The notes under the pieces were generated by a model. The model was not told where the DNA came from, ran no database searches, and was given only the letters and a program-made list of their open reading frames with translations. DNA of 64,000 nt from Bacillus sp. V2I10. Its GTDB lineage: Bacteria > Bacillota > Bacilli > Bacillales > Bacillaceae. The stretch covers positions 3,000,001 through 3,064,000 of the forward strand of contig NZ_JAUSYV010000001.1 of NCBI RefSeq assembly GCF_030817055.1, given 5' to 3'. A program made the position numbers and the translations under genes. This document shows, one piece after another, positions 60,710 to 64,000 of the stretch. Within the stretch, counting starts at the first letter, position 1; each line of letters starts with the position of its first letter.

Positions 60710-62716
60710 TTATTGTTCAAGCAGCGCTTTTACTCTTGCCATTACGTTTTCAACAGTAAAGCCATACTCTTTCATAATTTTATTTCCAGGTGCAGATGCG
60801 CCGAACTGGTTAATCGCAAGAACATCGCCCTCATCTCCAGTATAGCGTTCCCAGCCCAGTGGAGCTGCCATTTCAATCGCAAGACGTTTTTTAACAGCCT
60901 TAGGAAGAACGGATTCACGGTACTCTTTTGATTGACTTTCAAATCGGTTCCATGATGGCATGCTGACAACAGCAACATCTATACCTTCTTTAAGCAGGGC
61001 ATCCTGAGCTTCAACCGCAAGGCCAACTTCAGAACCTGTAGCTAATAACAAGGCATCTGCTGTTTCTTTTTTGCTTGCTGAAATCGTGTAAGCTCCCTTA
61101 GAAACGCCATCATAAGCTGTTTCAGAAGTACCTTTAATTGTTTTTAAGTTTTGTCTTGTCAGTACAAGTGCAGTTGGTGACGTTTCTGACTCTAATGCAA
61201 TGCGCCATGCTGCAGCAGTCTCATTACCATCTGCCGGGCGGATTACTGATAAATTAGGCATTGCACGCAGAGATGGAAGCTGTTCAATCGGCTCATGGGT
61301 TGGTCCATCTTCCCCAACAGCAATGCTGTCATGTGTAAATACATACGTTACAGGAAGTCCCATAAGTGCAGCTAAACGGATTGCCGGACGAAGGTAATCT
61401 GAGAATACAAAGAATGTTCCTCCATATACTCGCAGGCCGCCATGCAAAGCCATCCCATTTAATGCAGCACCCATTGCAAATTCACGTACACCAAACCAAA
61501 TATTACGGCCGCTGTAATCTTCTGCTGTGAAATCAGCAGCTCCTTTAATGGATGTATTGTTAGAACCCGCTAAATCAGCTGATCCTCCAAAGATATAAGG
61601 AATATTTTTTGCCAGTACATTTAATACCTCACCTGAGGATGCACGTGATGCAAGAGCTTTTCCCTCTTCATACACCGGTACTGCCTCGTCCCAGTTTTCA
61701 AGCAATTCGCCATTGATTCCGGCGTTCAGCTGTTTTGCAAGCTCTGGATATTCTTTTTTATAGCTTTCGAAAAGATCATTCCATTCCTGCTCTTTCTTAG
61801 ATCCGAATTGTTCAGCAGATTCCTTGAAATGAGCATAAACTTCTTCTGGAACATAAAAGTCTTCTTCAAATGTCCAAGCATAAGCTTCTTTTGTCAATTT
61901 AATTTCGTCAATCCCAAGCGGCTTGCCATGTACGTCAGACTTTCCGGACATATTTGGAGATCCGTAGCCGATTGTTGTTTTCACTTCAATTAACGTTGGA
62001 TGAGTTTCATCTTGTTTAGCGGCTTCGATTGCTTTAGAAATCTCTTCTAAATTATTGCCGTCTTCAACACGGATGACCTGCCATCCGATAGATTTGAAAC
62101 GATCTTCAACATTTTCAGAGAATGATCGATCTAAGTCGCCATCAAGAGAAATATCATTTGAATCATATAATACGACTAATTTGCCAAGCTTCAGGTGACC
62201 TGCAAGAGAAGCTGCTTCAGAAGAGATACCCTCCATTAAGTCTCCATCTCCGCAAATAGCGTATGTGTAATGGTCTACTACAGGATATGATTCTTTATTG
62301 TATGTATGTGCAAGATGGCGCTCTGCCATGGCCATTCCTACAGCCATGCCGATTCCCTGGCCTAATGGACCTGTCGTTGCATCAACACCAGCTGTGTGAT
62401 GGAATTCAGGGTGGCCTGGAGTTTTACTTCCCCACTGTCTGAAAGATTTAAGATCTTCCATAGATAGATCATAGCCTGACAAATGAAGCAGACTATACAG
62501 CAGCATAGATCCATGACCAGCTGATAAAACAAAACGGTCACGGTTAAACCATTCCGGGTTTTTAGGATTATGATTCATATATTGTGTCCAAAGCGCGTAG
62601 GCCATTGGAGCTGCCCCCATAGGCATTCCAGGATGTCCTGAATTTGCTTTCTCGATTGCATCGATCGATAATGTTCGAATCGTAGCAATAGATAAGTCTT
62701 GAATTGAATGTGACAT
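60710..62716 (-). CDS. tkt: Transketolase
   Basis: The 668-residue protein has the TPP motif CGDGDLMEGISSEAASLAGH near residue 153, ADGNETAAAWRIAL near residue 495, and EDGPTHEPIEQL near residue 468 with the His; AMDAIEKANSGHPGMPMGA-type sequence opens the protein (residues 18-35). It transfers two-carbon units in the pentose phosphate pathway. It is full length and lacks visible defects. AAGGATG precedes ATG at 62716. Confidence 0.96.
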   Translation of the reverse strand: MSHSIQDLSIATIRTLSIDAIEKANSGHPGMPMGAAPMAYALWTQYMNHNPKNPEWFNRDRFVLSAGHGSMLLYSLLHLSGYDLSMEDLKSFRQWGSKTPGHPEFHHTAGVDATTGPLGQGIGMAVGMAMAERHLAHTYNKESYPVVDHYTYAICGDGDLMEGISSEAASLAGHLKLGKLVVLYDSNDISLDGDLDRSFSENVEDRFKSIGWQVIRVEDGNNLEEISKAIEAAKQDETHPTLIEVKTTIGYGSPNMSGKSDVHGKPLGIDEIKLTKEAYAWTFEEDFYVPEEVYAHFKESAEQFGSKKEQEWNDLFESYKKEYPELAKQLNAGINGELLENWDEAVPVYEEGKALASRASSGEVLNVLAKNIPYIFGGSADLAGSNNTSIKGAADFTAEDYSGRNIWFGVREFAMGAALNGMALHGGLRVYGGTFFVFSDYLRPAIRLAALMGLPVTYVFTHDSIAVGEDGPTHEPIEQLPSLRAMPNLSVIRPADGNETAAAWRIALESETSPTALVLTRQNLKTIKGTSETAYDGVSKGAYTISASKKETADALLLATGSEVGLAVEAQDALLKEGIDVAVVSMPSWNRFESQSKEYRESVLPKAVKKRLAIEMAAPLGWERYTGDEGDVLAINQFGASAPGNKIMKEYGFTVENVMARVKALLEQ

Positions 62717-62859
62717 AATTTGATCATCCTTTCAGAAATAACATTCTACTTTCTTATCATAGCGGTACACACTTTATGATACAACCATTAATCATGAAAT
62801 GTAATAGTCCATTAAGATGTGTAAGAAACTATTCTAATGTATTATGTGCAAATTGAAAA

Positions 62860-62891
62860 GGAATACATCACAAATTGACGTATTCCTCTTA
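62860..62891 (-). terminator. Terminator of ynzC
   Basis: AGGAATAC and GTATTCCT pair around a 13-nt loop, then TTTTC on the minus strand; it starts within a few bases of the ynzC stop. Confidence 0.75.
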
Positions 62892-63122
62892 TTAATGAAG
62901 GTTTCGCTTCTTCTCATCTTTTAGTTTTTGAGGTGTTACATCCGTACCGTTTGGGTCGAGGATCGTAACGCCTTTTAATGTATTTTTCATAGAACCGCGA
63001 AACACATGCAGGTATTCCTGTCTCAGGCTCTGCTGTTCTGCTAGTTCTTCAGGTGACAAAGCGCTTGATTTAGCCTTTTTTGAAAGCTCATTGATTCTAG
63101 CCATTTTTTCTTTTGAAAGCAT
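62892..63122 (-). CDS. ynzC: DUF896 protein YnzC
   Basis: The 76-residue protein has the DUF896 core MARINELSKKAKSSALSPEE and AEQQSLRQEYLHVFRGSMKN, with a short C-terminal LKDEKKRNLH. In B. subtilis ynzC follows yneA and yneB in the LexA-controlled operon; its function is not known. Its place here, 64 bp after yneB, agrees. Confidence 0.93.
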   Translation of the reverse strand: MLSKEKMARINELSKKAKSSALSPEELAEQQSLRQEYLHVFRGSMKNTLKGVTILDPNGTDVTPQKLKDEKKRNLH

Positions 63123-63186
63123 GATGGTAACTCCTTTTTGTAGATTTCACTATGCTATCGTACTAAAAATGACTGTAAAAGACAAC

Positions 63187-63846
63187 TTATTGGTCTCCTG
63201 ATTGTTTTATATATTCCTGATATCTTCTATGTACCGTTGCCTTTGAAACATCATGTCCAAAACCTCTTAAAGTAGCAGCAATTTCTGCAAAGGTCAGTTT
63301 GTTTTGTTTTAAGCGGACAATTTCTGATACAGGAAGCTCTTTCTTGTCCTTTCCGGGGCTCCCATGAATATTAGACAGGTTATTTTGAGGCTTAAACCCA
63401 TTTTTGACCGCACGCTGCATGCCTCTTTTGATTTTCAGATTGTGAATTTTTCTCTGATATTCTTCAACAATGCTGACGATTTCAAGTACCATGGAATCAG
63501 CTTCTGAGAGCAGAAGCCTGCCGTTATGCGTGACGGAATAAAGTGTTAATCCCTCTTTAAGCAGAAAATGAATGACTGCAATTCTGGCGTTTCCCCTCCC
63601 AAGCCTTGTTTCATCCTGGATCAGGATTGCATCCACCTGCTGATTTTTGATGCAGTCAAACAGTTCAAATATTCCGTCTCTCTCTATATCGTAGCCGCTG
63701 GCCTGCTCTTCAATCACTTTTACAATATTCATGCTGTGCTGCTCAGAAAGATTTATAAGCTCTTCCTTCTGTCTTAAAAGAGATGTTTCCTGTTCTTCTT
63801 TCACTGTGCTGACTCTGCAATAGATGATGGCGTTCAGTGTTCTCAC
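63187..63846 (-). CDS. yneB: Serine recombinase YneB
   Basis: The 219-residue protein has the resolvase N-terminal domain: AIIYCRVSTVKEEQETSLLR with the catalytic Ser, DAILIQDETRLGRGNARIA with the Arg pair, then a C-terminal helix-turn-helix KLTFAEIAATLRGFGHDVSK. B. subtilis yneB lies between yneA and ynzC in the SOS operon; no recombination site is known for it. GTG at 63846 follows the yneA stop by 4 bp, with GGGAA in front, a weak site that suggests translational coupling. Confidence 0.9.
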   Translation of the reverse strand: MRTLNAIIYCRVSTVKEEQETSLLRQKEELINLSEQHSMNIVKVIEEQASGYDIERDGIFELFDCIKNQQVDAILIQDETRLGRGNARIAVIHFLLKEGLTLYSVTHNGRLLLSEADSMVLEIVSIVEEYQRKIHNLKIKRGMQRAVKNGFKPQNNLSNIHGSPGKDKKELPVSEIVRLKQNKLTFAEIAATLRGFGHDVSKATVHRRYQEYIKQSGDQ

Positions 63847-63850
63847 TTCC

Positions 63851-64000
63851 CTATTTCTTGCTGGCTATTTGATTGACCTCATAATAGGCTGTTTTCTCTA
63901 TTGGTATAAAGACTTGTTCACCAGGTTTAATGACTGCTGTCTCCATGCCGTTTTTTTCCTGTACCCACTCGACAAAATCTGTCTTAGAAAGATTGTGATG
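63851..64000 (-). CDS. yneA: Cell division suppressor YneA, C-terminal part (runs off the window)
   Basis: Fifty codons are visible, reading HHNLSKTDFVEWVQEKNGME and GEQVFIPIEKTAYYEV, the end of a LysM domain. YneA is induced by DNA damage through LexA and blocks septum formation. The start and any LexA box are outside the window. The operon order yneA-yneB-ynzC is that of B. subtilis. Confidence 0.85.
   Translation of the reverse strand, partial: HHNLSKTDFVEWVQEKNGMETAVIKPGEQVFIPIEKTAYYEVNQIASKK

Noticed and set aside
63187..63846. YneB as part of a mobile element
   Set aside because: Although a serine recombinase, it sits in the conserved yneA-yneB-ynzC operon of Bacillus, with no transposon ends nearby.
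1..64000. tRNA, rRNA or known riboswitch genes
   Set aside because: I looked for cloverleaf arms, rRNA-like stretches and common riboswitch cores near operon starts and saw none that I could support; a covariance search would be decisive.

Overview
The window is chromosomal DNA of an endospore-forming member of the Bacillaceae (Bacillus in the broad sense). This rests on two germination-receptor operons, spore genes sspN, tlp, sspO, sspP and cotM, a Spo0E-type phosphatase, SirA, strong AGGAGG-type ribosome binding sites, and close agreement of the right half with the B. subtilis block yneA-yneB-ynzC-tkt-sirA-yneF-ynzD-ccdA-yneI-ccdC-yneK-cotM-sspP-sspO-citB-yneN-sspN-tlp-yneP-yneQ-yneR-plsY-yneT-parE-parC-alsT. 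I do not name a species.

Left half (1-33 kb, accessory). Two ger operons in A-C-B order (1-3.8 kb, with a small D subunit gene; 10.9-14.7 kb, with a broken C gene) surround a truncated metabolic block (BCCT transporter, tartrate/malate-type dehydrogenase, aldehyde dehydrogenase) and a quinone/aromatic detoxification cluster (two VOC dioxygenases, flavin reductase, MhqD-like hydrolase, WrbA). From 14.7 to 16.9 kb lies a graveyard of mobile DNA: a 165-bp miniature element with 40-bp Tn3-type ends and a CTATA target duplication, a frameshifted serine recombinase, a broken IS110-type transposase and a methyltransferase tail. A racemase gene follows. Two TRAP-transporter operons come next: LacI/RpiB/DctPQM/ribokinase (18.5-23.9 kb) with matching palindromic operators, and IclR/DctPQM/SDR/PPC-domain/CoA ligase/thiolase/DUF35 (24.3-32.1 kb), which looks like import, CoA activation, oxidation and thiolytic cleavage of an unidentified organic acid.

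Right half (33-64 kb, core). Topoisomerase IV, lipid synthesis, spore proteins, aconitase, cytochrome c maturation, transketolase and the start of the SOS genes follow the B. subtilis order. Three things break it: citB carries a 5-bp tandem duplication that shifts its frame; a PadR regulator is followed by a decayed MFS transporter; and a 3.3-kb degraded prophage sits in the 3' end of yneF, bounded by a 77-bp direct repeat and still carrying a tail-chaperone gene with a canonical T TTT TTC slippery site, a tape-measure fragment and an integrase N-terminus.

The most rewarding points for follow-up are the yneF-targeted prophage remnant, the Tn3-derived miniature element, the IclR-TRAP-CoA operon of unknown substrate, the TRAP-ribokinase-RpiB operon, and the short tandem duplications that inactivate citB and the second gerC gene. 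None of these is shown here to be a wholly new class of system.
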